Source of the DNA: Oncomelania hupensis
Taxonomy: Eukaryota; Mollusca; Gastropoda; Littorinimorpha; Pomatiopsidae
DNA: 64,000 nt
Assembly: GCA_036898135.1 (NCBI GenBank)
Contig: CM072526.1
Coordinates: 52,960,278-53,024,277 of the forward strand
Direction of reading: 5' to 3'
Shown: positions 44,279 through 58,887 of the stretch, piece by piece
Layout of the letters: each line of letters begins with the position of its first letter
Position numbering within the stretch: position 1 is the stretch's first letter
Notes under the pieces: model-generated
Databases searched by the model: none
What the model was told of the DNA's origin: nothing
What the model saw: the letters and a program-made list of their open reading frames with translations, nothing else
Program-made: the position numbers and the translations under genes

Positions 44279-44713
44279 TGAAGTGAGGAGTACATAGAAT
44301 CACATTGCTATGCATGTCAGTCAAACACTGATGACATCAAAACAACAACCTTGGACAATGAGCAAGAGTTACAAATAATTTGTATTTATACATTTTGTGT
44401 AAACTAATTACATGCAAAGTGAGCACTAACTGACACAAGGACACTAAATACTAGTTTTGTTGACATACTCTACCTTTTCACATCAAGCATTGCTCATCTC
44501 TCACATCTTTGAAGTCCAACATCAAAAGGTATCTCTTCCAGCAGTACTACTAGTAGTCGGCACAAGTAGTTGGTGTACAGTTAGGGTGTGTGTGTGCATG
44601 CGTGTGTGTGTGAAAAATAAGTTTTTTAAAAATTTGGTATTTCTCATCCCCATCTCCATTCATCCAAAGGATAGAGGCCTTATAAATATTAATTATTCTT
44701 TGTTGAGGACGGT

Positions 44714-44791
44714 TCAGGTGAAGGATTTACACATGGCCACTGTATGGTCCACTCCACAAACCACGGTGTGTGTCTCTGCTGGCACCGACAC
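44714..44791 (-). CDS. RCC1L: RCC1L exon 12 (last)
   Basis: Acceptor GTGTTTCAG; phase 0 entry; TGA at 44716-44714. Encodes VSVPAETHTVVCGVDHTVAM then CKSFT, the closing blade. Confidence 0.93.
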   Translation of the reverse strand: MSVPAETHTVVCGVDHTVAMCKSFT

Positions 44792-47700
44792 CTGAAACAC
44801 ACAATGCAAACTTAAAACACTATGTGTGCATCAAAACACAGCCCATCGCCACATCCCAAGGCCTTCCCCAAACCCACAGTAGTCTGCTGTAACACAGACA
44901 TTGGTTTGGCCACAGTAATGTCTGGCTATATTGAGATAGATTTGCTTGTATTTTGTAACTCATGCAGAAGACTTTTTGAATGAAATATATGAATTGAGGA
45001 CACCGTTTAGTCTGCTCTCTTGTATCTGGTCTTGTGGTATAATCAGCGTTGAAACTAGCACCACCATGTCTGGCTATAGTAAGACAGACACAAACTGTTT
45101 TGACCTCAATGCGGCCATCTCATCCAAACATCAAATTATTATTCTAAATGTCGGAGGGCATTATCTGCACACACACATACACAAAGCTAAGGGCCAATTG
45201 TAACTTCACAGTGTATTTACTGACTAGAGATGGAGATTTAAGACTGAGAAGATGGAGAATTTGCTGCAGCTATGGTTAAGTTGCACAGTGACGGTGGTCA
45301 GACATCGCAAACACATCTCATTATTCTTATAGTGAGATACAGAAGACCACATGTTATGACCAGATACACAGGAGACCAAATGTTATATTGAGTAGGTATT
45401 ATGTTGACTCAGGTTCTATGATTTACCTTCAATATTTCCACAGTATCGGACTGACTTCTTCAGCCCACATCTGAGTCAAGGTAATAAGTCCAATTGCTAT
45501 TTGCCTGGCACGTCAATGACCCAGGTTCAAATCCGAGGTGGGCGAAATAAAAAGTGGCCATTTTTCACTGCCCATTTTAGCAGTATGATTGTTGTGGTGG
45601 TTCAGTGTTGATTGAGGTCCTGGTCCCTGGGGTGGTTATCCCCGTCTGCCTTATGATCAAAGGTGGGTATAGGCGTTAAACCTCAATGTTCAGCAGTTCA
45701 ACATAATACCTACTAAATATCAGCACTCCTGATTCTGGGAACATAAGGTACTCTACCACATGTTATGGCCAGATATACAGAAGACAACATGTTATGCAAA
45801 TGGCAATACATACAGAAGACAACATGTTATGCAAATGGCAATACATACAGAAAACAACATGTTATGCAAATGGAAATACATACATAAGACAACATGTTAT
45901 GCAAATGGAAATACATACAGAAGACAACATGTTATGCAAATGGAAATACATACAGAAGACAAAATGTTGTGCAAATGGCAATACATACAGAAAACCACAT
46001 GTTATGGCACGGTACAGGAGACCATATGTTATGGCACGGTACAGAAGACCACATGTTATGGCACGGTACAGAAGACATGTTATGGCACGGTACAGAAGAC
46101 CACATGTTATGGCACGTTACAGAAGACCACATGTTATGGCACGGTACAGAAGACCACATGTTATGGCACGTTACAGAAGACCACATGTTATGGCACGGTA
46201 CAGAAGACCACATGTTATGGCACGGTACAGAAGACCACATGTTATGGCACGGTACAGAAGACCACATGTTATGGCACGGTACAGAAGACCACATGTTATG
46301 GCACAGTACAGAAGACCACATGTTATGGCATGGTACAGAAGACCACATGTTATGGCACGGTACAGGAGACCACATGCTATACCTAATTATGGCAAGAGGA
46401 CAGAAAAAAGAGGATGATTTTGTGACAAACCTTGAGAGGGAAAAACTGGTTTTCTTGGAATCCCAAGCCTAGGCAGCCCTGACGGTTGTGACCCCATGTA
46501 TACAAGTCTCCTTTATCTGAAAACATTGGCAACAAGAACAAGATAAACAACTAACAAAAACCTACAGTGACAAAGATTGGGAAAGAAGGGAAAGAAACTC
46601 TCCCTACCCAGATTTATTAATTCCCTTTGGTAAGGATTTAACTTAAATGGGAAGGAAGGATCAAAACTGTTCTTCAAACCATAAATGACTTCCATTTCGT
46701 ACAAATTAACATTTAACTGATATGCATTTGAAGAATATTACCGTCTGCACACAAATCCAGATACACACAAACGCATGTTGATTTATGGAGGACCCCGCCA
46801 CCATTGCTAATACTACCAGCTTATTTGTTTCTGGTCAAAATGAAGTTCTACATACCCTACCTACATTTTAACTTCATCAAAGTTACAACACCAGCAAATA
46901 AAACATTTTGTTGAATATCTCTGGTGCTTTCCCCGAATGTATAACTGAATAAAAGTGAAACCAAACCTGTGATAGCAGCGAAGTGACCCAAGCCACAATC
47001 AATATCCACCACCTTGCTGTGTGGCTGTAGCTCATTGCGACCAAACAAGGTCTCTGGTATCATGGTGGGTACATCTGATGATTCCAGCGCTGGTCCTTTC
47101 CCCAGGATCCCAAAGCCCCAAACATACGCCTGACCTTGGTCTGCACACAACCACAAAACCACAGGCATAAATAAAATGAAAAAAAGACACACAGACATAA
47201 ACGAAAAAAATCACAGGCATAAACGTCAAAACCACAGGCATAAACAACAAAGTCACAGGCATAAACGACAAAATCACAGGCATAAACGACAAAATCACAG
47301 GCATAAACGACAAAATCACAGGCATAAATGACAAAACCACAGGCATAAACACATAAACGACTGGGCCCTGGTAGTAACGGCACCGACGATCTCTGGTCGG
47401 CAGGGCTGAGCCGGAGTAGCCACATTGTCCCGTAGCAGCTCTGCAAGGTCTCCATCGGGAAACGGCAATGGATCCTCCTCCACAACTTCGCGGCGTTGGG
47501 TTGAGGCAGGACTCCATTCTGAATCGGAATCATCGGGTCGTCTCGCGCCGTCGATATTCCCGATCATCAAATCGTATAGCGGCTTCTTCAGGCAAACTGC
47601 TTCTACTTCGCCTATGTAGAAAGGAGTGCTGGCGCTCTCACACATTTGCTGTCGGCCATAAGTGTCCATTTAGAATTGCCAGTGAACTGTTCTTTAGCGA

Positions 47701-50700
47701 TTAGATCTTCTCTGACGATGACTCATCTGCAACCAGAGTCTCTTAGGACAGTCACTTCGTGATTTCCGACGCATCCCTTGGAAATAGACATGCTCTGGAC
47801 GGTCACAGCTGCACTGGCGACAATGGGGATGGATTTCCCGTTTGCAAGGAGAAGTTGGCCATCAGTCATGCACGTCCGCAGGAGTAGCTGTGTGCTCGGT
47901 CTCACTTGGAAGAATGACGCTCCCGCCGCACACTTGATGGTCAGATCTACTGGTTTGCCGTTGATTGGAGAAACGTCTCTGTGGTCGCCCGCCACTGCGT
48001 TGTCTGTATTGCTCTGCTGTACGCTATTTCTGTTTTGAGGACAGTTGGTAGCTCTGTGGTCTGTAGAGTTGCAGGTGAAACAGCCTCTTGGATGCCCCTC
48101 TCTTGGGGGTGGTGTGGTGTCCATGTGTCTATGGCTCGTCTGACTCCCCTGGATCTGGTTCCCATGGTTTCCAGTCTTCTGAACATGTTTCGTCGCGCTG
48201 GGTGGCCCCAGCGTCTTCCCGTGAGCGATAAGGTATCTTTCAGCAACCTCAGTTACCTCTTTAAGCGTCTGCAGCTTTTGTAATTCTAAGTGGGTCGCCA
48301 GGTCCTTGTGACAGGCATTGAGAAATTGTTCCTTCACGATCAGGTCATGGAGACTGTCGTAAGACTTCCTCTCGCCTGATAACACCACCCACTTGTGTAG
48401 ATATGACGACAGGCGCTCCACAAACAGCTTTGGCGTCTCGTCTGACAAAGGCCGGCATTCACGAAAGCGTTTACAGTAGTCCTTCTCTGTGAAGCTGTAG
48501 CAATGCAGTAGGGCCTCTTTCAAGACGTCGTAGTTTTTGGCATCATCGTTCGACAGTCTGGTGTAAACTTCGAGTGCTTGCCCTGTCAAAAGTGCACTTA
48601 GTCGAATCGCCCAGTCTTGAGGTTGCCAGTTAGAGCTTTCAGCGAACCGTTCGAATCTCACCAGATAACTGTCGATCTGGTCCTTCCCGTCGAAGAAGGC
48701 TGGCAATTTTGGAGCCTTGTTGTCGCTGATAACATGTGGCGCGTTCTGCTGTTGCTGGATGCGCGCCAACTCTAACTGGTACTGAAGATCAGCTTCTAGT
48801 CGTCTCTCTTCCATCTCGTCACGCCGACGCTGTTCCTCTCTTTCTTCTTGGCGACGCTGCGCTTCAAGCTCTCTTTCTTCTCGGCGACGCTGTTCTTCTC
48901 TTTCTTGACGCCACTCTTCTAATTCTCGTCCTTCACGGCGACGCTGCTCTTCTAATTCTCTCTTTTCACTGCGACGCTGTTCTTCTCTTTCTTGACGCTG
49001 CTGTTCAATCTGAGACTTGACGTACTCCGTCAGCTGCTTGCCTTTTAGATTCATTCCAATTTCTTTCTGCCAGAAGTCAGCCATCTTGATGCTTCTGGAA
49101 AGTTCTTGACTGTTCTGTACCTTTCTAGAATGTTCTAGAACAGCACGCTTTCTGCAGTAGCGCTGATGCTTGTCACTAGTCGTCTTCGCTGACGCAGGCC
49201 CCGCTGTCCTCGTCGTATGCGACGCTGCACCACGCTGGTGTTGATGTACACGCTCCTGTGCTGAAGTAGACGTACGTCCGCTGCTCGCTCCCTGTAAAAC
49301 TGGCGATGTAGCTTCGAGACTGTCCCTCGACGTTAATTTTGTTTATTTTTTACCTGCTTACACGTTTATTGGAGGGCTTTCAACTCAATAATAAACCCAT
49401 GTTGTATGTACGTCACACTACTGGTATCTTCCACCAACCATTGACACTGATCATGTGGATTAATATAGTTAGACTCCCGGTACTACTCCATCACAAGCTA
49501 GTATAAAATTTTATTTATTTAATTTAACGTCTATTCACATCTGTGATATTAGACAATAGTATAAAATAATACAGATGATTCATTTTCCATTACAATAATG
49601 AGGGGCGATCAGCCTCAGGCCAGTCGCAGTGCGGCATTTTTATCCCTGTAAACTGAGGCTGACATAATGGAAGAACAAGAAATAATTGCATGGACGAAAG
49701 TGCCCACAATGTCCAGCAGTCCAGTATTACTGTCCACCGCAGTCTGCCTACTATCTTCCACTACAGAGTAACACCACAGTCCAGTATTACTGTCCACCGC
49801 AGTCTGCCTACTATCTTCCACTACAGAGTAACACCACAGTCCAGTATTACTGTCCACCGCAGTCTGCCTACTATCTTCCACTACAGAGTAACACCACAGT
49901 CCAGTATTACTGTCCACCGCAGTCTGCCTACTATCTTCCACTACAGAGTAACACCACAGTCCAGTATTACTGTCCACCGCAGTCTGCCTACTATCTTCCA
50001 CTACAGTGTAACACCACAGTCCAGTATTACTGTCCACCGCAGTCTGCCTACTATCTTCCACTACAGTGTAACACCACAGTCCAGTATTACTGTCCACCGC
50101 AGTCTGCCTACTATCTTCCACTACAGTGTAACACCACAGTCCAGTACTACTGTCCACCGCAGTCTGCCTACTATCTTCCACTACAGTGTAACACCACAGT
50201 CCAGTATTACTGTCCACCGCAGTCTGCCTACTATCTTCCACTACAGTGTAACACCACAGTCCAGTATTACTGTCCACCTCAGTCTGCCTACTATCTTCCA
50301 CTACAGTGTAGCACCACAGTCCAGTATTACTGTCCACCTCAGTCTGCCTACTATCTTCCACTACAGTGTAGCACCACAGTCCAGTATTACTGTCCACCGC
50401 AGAATGCCTACTATCTTCCACTACAGTGTAACACCACGGTCAAGCAATTATTGAGACAATAAAAGCTGATGGATACAATTACTGTAGGACGATTTTTTTT
50501 TCCACATCAAGACCAGACTTGAAGACAATGGAGCTCAATGCACAAACGTGACCTCCGTGAATAATGCATAGCATAGATAGTCATGCGGCTCAATCGATCA
50601 TCTGGCATACAAGGGGTTCAAATCTCCACTTAAAGCGACATTTTCACATCAGGAGATAGAGAACACTTTCTTAAAAGGAGGCACTGTGGTCTAATGGTAG

Positions 50701-53700
50701 TGCTTCGGCTTGCGGATCGGAAGGTCCCGGGTTCGAGCCCAGGCCGGGCCATTGTGTTGTGTCCCTGGGAAAGACACTTTACTCCTGTTTTCCTACTCCT
50801 TCGGATGAGAGTATAAACCGAGGTCTAGTCTGTGTCGCATACATTCCATCATAACGGACTTTAAAAATCCTGACGCTCATGTCCTAGACGGGTGAGTGCC
50901 GGTGACAAGAAAACACCCAGCATGCACCTAGGTCCTTCTCCCCCATCCCTGGCTGCCCGGGATTGTGCTCAGTTGTCCGGGCGTCAGACCATGCGCCCAA
51001 AGGCTGCGGGTGGGCGTCTCGGGCGGCTTGAGTTAGATCCTGTATCGGCCAGCACCTTGAGCAGCTCTTGAGCTGGAAAAGCGCTATATAAGAACGATTA
51101 AATAAATAAAATAAATAAATAAATAAATGACTCTTTATCTGGTGATTCAAGGGTGAAGAGGAAAGAGATGAAGGTGATCACCTCAGCATTAGAAAAACTT
51201 TCTGTAATGACTATTTTGTGATTCAAGGGTGATGAAGAAGAAGAAGAAGAAGAAGAAGAAGAAGAAGAAGAAGAAGAAGAAGAAGAAGAAGAAGAAGAAG
51301 AACTAGAACAACAACAACAAAAACAACAACAACTGAAAGAAGAAGAAGAGAAACAGCAAGAAAAACAAGAAGAAGAAGAAAAAAAAAAGGAGAAGAAACT
51401 TTTGGGGGGTGGGGAGGGGGGTGGGGGGTTTAAAAACAGTCAGTATACTAGTTAACCCAACTAATTTATTTTGCTACTCACCATTGAGGACTGCACAAAT
51501 GGAGCCCCCTGCCACTGCCTTGATGACACGACCGCAGCTGGTCAATGGCAGATGTCTGGCTGTGCTGATCTGGGTGTGCTTGGTCACCAAGCCAAGCTGG
51601 TTGTACTCCGAGTTGCCCCACCCAAACACATCTCCACTCGCTGTAGCTCATTAAAACAATAAATACATACATTTTAAAAATAATAAAATTAAAAATACAA
51701 GAAGAAGAATTTTAGTGCTGAAAATGTAGTAAGTGATGAAACTTTCATTTTCAATTTCCTTTTCAGTTGTCAGTCACTACAATTGTGTTGACCGTCAGCA
51801 AAAACAGTCCACAGCAACAAGAAGTGCAAAGTAGTTACATTTGCATTAGGTTGTATAACAGGCAGCATTTAGAACAGAGGGATGAGAAAAATATTATCAA
51901 CAGTCTTTACATGCGCTTTTTAGTTTTGTAATACATGTTTTTAAAATTGCGTTTTTTGTTTCATTTTACGATGATCTACACTTGTATCAATTCCTTGTGT
52001 GAGATAATAAAGATGAGTTGTATTGTATTATAGTCTATTGATTATATTAAATTATATTAATTTTAATATTGTATTGTATTGTATTATACTGTACATACCT
52101 GATACAGCCAGAACACAGTCACCACTGCCGTGCACTTGAACAATTTTTTCTCCTTTAACGTCTCCTTGTACTACTGTTGGGGAGCTGACGATATCGTAGT
52201 GTCCCTGACCTGAAATACCAGCAGTACCATTTAGATGACGATGACAACGATGATGATGATGGTGATGATGATGTGAACTGTTGCTCTGGCCTAGGCTTTA
52301 CACAGTATACAGAAGTCTACATAGACAAAGGGAGACGGGGAGAGAACAAAGCAACAAAGAGAGAGAAAGATGGACAGACAGTGGCAGAATACAGGCAGAG
52401 AGAGAGACAGAGACAGACAGACAGTGGCAGAATACAGGCAGAGAGAGACAAAGACAGACAGATACAGACTGAGAAAAAAAGATAGAAATTATAAAAAATA
52501 ACCAGAAACAGACACAAAGACAGAAAGAGAACACCCACCTGTCTGTCCATCAGCCCCCAATCCACAGGCATAGAGTTCCCCTGAAGATGTGAGGAAGATT
52601 GTATGATCCTGACCACAGCTCACCTATAACACCACACACCTACATTACTTTCATATATTCCCCTTGAAAGGCATGAAGAAAATAGCTGATAACCCCACAG
52701 TTTTGAATGGCATGGTATGGCATGGAGAAAATAGCTAATAAACCTCACAGTTTTGAAAGGCATGGAGAAAATAGCTAATAAACCTCACAGTTTTGAAAGG
52801 CATGGAGAAAATAGCTGATAAACCTCACAGTTTTGAAAGGCATGGAGAAAATAGCTGATAAACCCCACAGTTTTGAAAGGCATGAAGAAAATAGCTGATA
52901 AACCTTACAGTTTTGAATGGCATGGAGAAAATAGCTGATAAACCGCATAGTTTTTTATGTTTGTTTTTGTTGTTGTCTGGTCACCGAGTTTATGCCCAGA
53001 GAGGGAGCTTCCTTTGCACAGCTATAGAGAGGATACTAAGCAACATGTCTTGCCAAAGAACAGTGAAAGCAGCACAGTGGTACCTTCTGGAATGAGTAGA
53101 TACAACAAGCAACAGCAATGCAACCAACAACCAACCAAAAAGCATACAGTAAATGCCGAGTATCCCAAATCTATCAATGCTTCAGGATGCTAATCATGTT
53201 TCAGAAAAATTGTGAAAACCTTCACTTCATGTTATCTACGTTCTCACTGAGATTTCAAATCTACTGTACCTTTTCAATGTCCTCAGGGAGATCCTTCAGT
53301 AGTACGTTGACTATCTGACTCTTGCTGTAAAACACACAAATCAACCAACAATGGAAAAGTGACATTTAGGTTGGCTGCATTTACATGTTAATACCAGTGT
53401 AAAGAGATAAAGGAAAGCTGGAGTACCTGGAAAAAACCCTCAGTGATGTCAAAAGTCTTGTACCCAACTAAAGAAGATAATTCCCAATGGGGTTTGAGCC
53501 CACACCATTTGGCACTGGAAACTAGCGCTTAAACCAACTGTGTCACAGGCCATCCCACCCTCCATGCAGGCATATAATATGGGAAAAATGCTTCCATGGT
53601 CATTACATTTGTAGCCTACAGTCTAAACCATGCATAAATATATTTGTTTACCTGTCAAGTCTATGCTTTTGATGTAATTGTTACGGAATTTTGGCGATTT

Positions 53701-53788
53701 TCAAGTCTTACGGTATAAGGTAAAAATCCTAAGTTATTTTTAAATTGTGGTGAAAAAAAAAAAATAAAAAAAAAAAAATAAATTAAAA

Positions 53789-53884
<96 letters not shown>

Positions 53885-56800
53885 TTCTACCAAGCATAGC
53901 CCAATGTACTGTGTGCATTTCACAGCGACTCAACCAAAGCTTTGTAGTTTTGAGGTTAGGTCAGCCAGGTTAGCTATATATAGCTTCGCCGATGCTTCCT
54001 TTCACTGGAAGGGAGGATACAGGCAAGCTATAAATAGCCCGCAGCAAGCAAACTGTGGAGGCACTAAACAGTGCTGCCCACATAGGCATTGAGCTGGTGT
54101 GATTTTACTATGCACTATTTATTTTCACACATTTTTTATGGTATTTTGTTTAAACTTCTGGTATGGGAAGCAAAATCTTATGGTAAGAGTCCACAAGTGC
54201 TTGACAGGTGTGTTGTACACAAAATGTCACCATAAGTACAACTCCAAAGCGTCATGCCTGGAGAATCCAATCACAGACCTGCCTACCCCCTCAGAGTAAA
54301 AGCGGGAGACATTATATAATAACAATGGGACATGGCATTAGCGGTAAGCAGGACGTGTTTGCAAACAATAAAGATTGAATAATATGTATTTCGTGACATG
54401 TCAAAAGCGTGAGTCTCCCGCCAAAAGCGGGAGAGTAGGCAGGTCTGCAATCACAGGATTGATTGCTATTCATGAAAATAAGCACGTCAGATATCGTTAG
54501 AAACATGCTGAGCCAAAGTTTACCTGTAGTCTTCACCTTCCACAATGGGTCTGCCACACTGTCCGTACGCATTGTGCCCCAGACTGAACACTGCAAAATG
54601 ACCCACCATCATTGACGGCATAACTATTTCAGCAAGGTAGCCTTATCAGTTCATATGAAGAAAGGGTGGATAGAGCTAAATGCAGAAACAACAAAATCAA
54701 TAGATTTTCAACACAAACAACAAGCTGCTCATCCTGTGACGCACAGCAAACAAAACTTCAGGGCCTACCTTCAGTTTAATGCATCTCGTACATGATCTAA
54801 GGCTTACCTGAAAATACGGAGACTATTTGATTGAGGATTAACATGAATGCAAAAGCTCAATGTAACACCTGTCCCAAGCAGATCTGACTGAGTGAGAAAG
54901 TGACCCGTTGTTACATACAGCGCGTATCAGCTCAAAACTCACCTCCAGCTCCTTCTGTAACGATGACTGTGTGGGCTCTACCACAGTTCATACAGCGCGT
55001 AGCAGCTCAAAACTCACCTCCAGCTCCTTCTGTAACGATGACTGTGTGGGCTCTCCCACAGTTCATACAGCGCGTATCAGCTCAAAACTCACCTCCAGCT
55101 CCTTCTGTAACGATGACTGTGTGGGCTCTGCCACAGTTCATACAGCGCGTAGCAGCTCAAAACTCACCTCCAGCTCCTTCTGTAACGATGACTGTGTGGG
55201 CTCTACCACAGTTCATACAGCGCGTAGCAGCTCAAAACTCACCTCCAGCTCCTTCTGTAACGATGACTGTGTGGGCTCTGCCACAGTTCATACAGCACGT
55301 ATCAGCTCAAAACTCACCTCCAGCTCCTTCTGTAACGATGACTGTGTGGGCTCTCCCACAGTTCATACAGCGTGTATCAGCTCAAAACTCACCTCCAGCT
55401 CCTTCTGTAACGATGACTGTGTGGGCTCTACCACAGTTCATATGACGCACCTTGGTGGACTTCGGCTTGTCCAAAGGGAGATGAATGTGTATGGGTTCTA
55501 TGATGTAATCCAACACACGACCTATCAGAACATAAGGTCAAATGCTGACAGATTCCAACACACGACCTATCAGAACATAAGGTCAAATGCTGACAGATTA
55601 AATAAACAACTAGAAGGGTAAAGCCCATATGACTCACATGCTCCTTATGGAACTTGCAATATTTAACATGAAAATAAGTGCCCAGAAAAAACAAAAAAAT
55701 AAAATGGTGGCATTAAAATGCAAATACCGACTTTGATCTTTCTATGCTCTAGACCTTGAGATCAAAATGAATGAACATCTGGCTCCAAATACACTCATGT
55801 ACTATTAAATAAACTACAGAAAAAGGTATATTATGCCCCAAAAATGATGATATTGGGTTGACCTTGACCTTCAGTGACCTTTACCTTGGGATGACCTTGA
55901 CCCTCACATGATCTCTCATGCATATCTGATCAAATAACCCAATGTTGTTGCATACTATGGTTTAAATAAACAACCATTTCACTGTACGATGACCTATTTT
56001 TAAGACATTTTTTGTAAGGCCTAACATTTCCTTGACCTTCAAGATCAATGCAAAAACGGACCATATATCACGCTATCATCTCTAAATACAACGTTTGGAC
56101 TTTATATCTCTCATAGTTTAGGGTCAAGGTCACTTTAAAGAACATAGATACAAACTGACATTGGACAGTGCCAGTGACCATGACCTTGGAGTGAGGTTGA
56201 CCAAATTTGCAAAGTATGTTTGTCTCATTAATATCTATCAGGCATCAAAGAATCATAAGTTCAATATTAATAGCCTAGAAAGAAACATGAAATTTTGTGA
56301 AAATTGTCATTTTTGACCTTAACCTTGAAGCGAAGTCATTCATTCACTGATCATTTACGAGGTATACACCATCTTACCCAGTCTGGTTGTGATAGTTAAA
56401 ATAGGTTCTGATTACTCAGCCACTTTAAAGTTTTTGCATGGAAAGGATGGTGGATGGACATTTTTTTGTCTATATCATTGTTGGACTATTTAGGACTCAT
56501 CTCGCACAGATTTGCAAAAATCTTGTATTTTTTGGGGGGGATGAGTACACAAACTCACACTGCTATGCATGTGAGTTAAAAAGCTTATCCTAACCTATCC
56601 CATAACTCGAAAGTCATTGGGGCACCACAGATGATCATTTAACCAGCGTCAGCAACCCTGATGGCTTCGCTCAATGTCTAGCCAGTCCATTCTCGAATGT
56701 TGTCATACCACCTCTGTCTCCCTCATATTCTGCCTCCTTGCACTGTGCTTTGCAGGATTATTTTTGCAAGGCCTGATGCTCTGGTGACGTGGCCATACCA

Positions 56801-58848
56801 TCGGAGTTTCTGTTTCTTCACCAATGTGAGCAGGTCATCATGTTGTCCAATGGCTTGTGTGATGGTCTGTCAGACTTACTGTCATTGGTGATGTGTTGGG
56901 TATAGGAAATACCCAGAAGTCTTCTGTAGCACCTCATCTCCATGCTTTGTATTCTTCGTTGGAGAACTGCTGTGAGGGTCCATGCTTCGCAAGCATATAG
57001 GAAGATGGAGATGACAAGGGAGAGCAGCAGCCTTACCTTGGAGTGTAGACTGATGGTCCTGTCTTTCCAAATGGGCTTAACCTTGTGAGGGCAGCAGTTG
57101 TTTGTGCGATCCTGGAGAGGACTTCCTGTAGGAACGCACTGTCTGATACAATGGCTCCAAAATATTTGAAGCTATGCACTGTGCTGAGGGACTGGCCTTG
57201 GACTTTATGTCCATGTTGATGCCATTGGTGTTGTTAATCAATCATTTTGGTCTTCTCTGCACTTATTTCCATTACCAAGGCTCTGGAGGTGGTGTCAAGC
57301 CTCTGTACCAGCTGTTCAAGTTCTTGTTCCTCTCCGCAAAACGAAGGTTGGAGATTGCTCTACCCCCTATGCTGACTGTGCCTTTGTGATCTGCAAGGGC
57401 ATCTGACATGATGATACTGTAGGTATTCTCGCAGATTATTCTGAGGTTTCAAATCTGTCCAGTGGAATTTCAAAAAGCAAGTCCCAAAAGGAGTGAACTG
57501 ATCAACAACCGCTTATTCCAGCTGTTTCTAATATTGTATGTAAACAAATTATACATATAAACAAAACATAAGTCATCACTGGAGAGTAGGATTTTTACAC
57601 TTCTAATGGCACACATCGTAATATGGTTAATAACGCAATATGAAAAATATAAGTAGGCGTAAAAGATGTCAAACAATAAGAGAATTTTAACATTTAATTT
57701 TAAATGTTTTTTTTCGGATAATATTCATCACTGCCGCAGGCAAAATTTAGGTTGCCTTCTCAGCAAACGCAATGAGATCACGCCCTTAGCTGAAGACACA
57801 TAAAAGCCCGTTATAATTTATAAGCGCATAATAATTCATAATAGTTAATTCTATTCATTAGTTTTCTAGTTGTTAGTTTTGAGTGCCACATTATATTTTT
57901 TATATCCAACTTTTTCATATTGATGTGGCTCATGCGTGTTTCAATTGTCTCTGGGTGTGGGTATGAATGAGTATGCATAGTGGATAATATTTATCCTCAA
58001 TTTGGGATAGTGTCACAGTCTCCAAGTTTTAACCACTATAAATATCAACATGATTATTTATTTCCCAATTTTATGTTGCTATAATAATTTTGTTTCCATG
58101 TTTAGAGTTTTTATGTTAGCAGATGGACACTGCACAGAAATATCCTTGTAATGTTTATGGGAATAAAGGAACAATGTACTGTTGACCTTCTTCACATTTA
58201 TATACTTTCCAGACAACTTCGCTCTACATCCGACACTCGTCTGTTTGCAGTTCTATCTGTGAGTACTAAATCATATGGTTAACGTGCTTTCTCTTAAAAT
58301 AGCCCTAGTATCTGGAACAAGCTGCCTGTTTCTCTTAGAAATTCATTTTCAATTCAGTCATTTAAATCCTCTTTTAAACTCTTCATTGTGAAATGAATGA
58401 AACCAATCTGCAAAGTCATAGTTCAAGTGTGTGTGTGTGTATGCACGTGAGAGTGTGTGTTTGTGCGTTAGAGTCATTTGTTTTTATATATAAGCTTACT
58501 GTTAATAGTTCATGAGTTGTCCTTTGTTCTGTTTTATGGTTAAAGTTGTTCTGTACTCATGTAAACGCCTAGAGCTAAGTCAAGATTAGGCGCATAAATA
58601 TTCGAAATACAATAATAACAACAACAACAACAACTACTACTACTATTAATAAAAGGATTTTGTATTCATTCTGCCCCTCACCTGAATTTCTGGGCACTTC
58701 ATGGTAGCCGAGCTGAGAGCTGGTGTTGATTCCTGTGCCAAATATCCTGTATCCCTCTTCAGACTTGACAGCGTACACAGTGAAACCATAGCCACAGCTC
58801 ACCATGTAAGGCTGTCAACACAAAGTGACTGTCTGTAAGTTCCCACAT

Positions 58849-58887
<39 letters not shown>

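Noticed and set aside
44821..44900. Candidate for the penultimate RCC1L exon
   Set aside because: It has an acceptor-like TTACAG and Gly/Trp-rich frames, but the exon at 46516-46431 matches the family motif and phase exactly, so this one is not needed.
49615..50462. Long frames on both strands over the 60 bp array
   Set aside because: Open on both strands only because the period is a multiple of 3 and the unit lacks stops. No flanking coding sequence.
55555..55599. Outer copy of the RCC1L exon 4 acceptor as the real exon start
   Set aside because: Reading from it hits TGA in frame within about ten codons; the inner copy gives an open, conserved frame.
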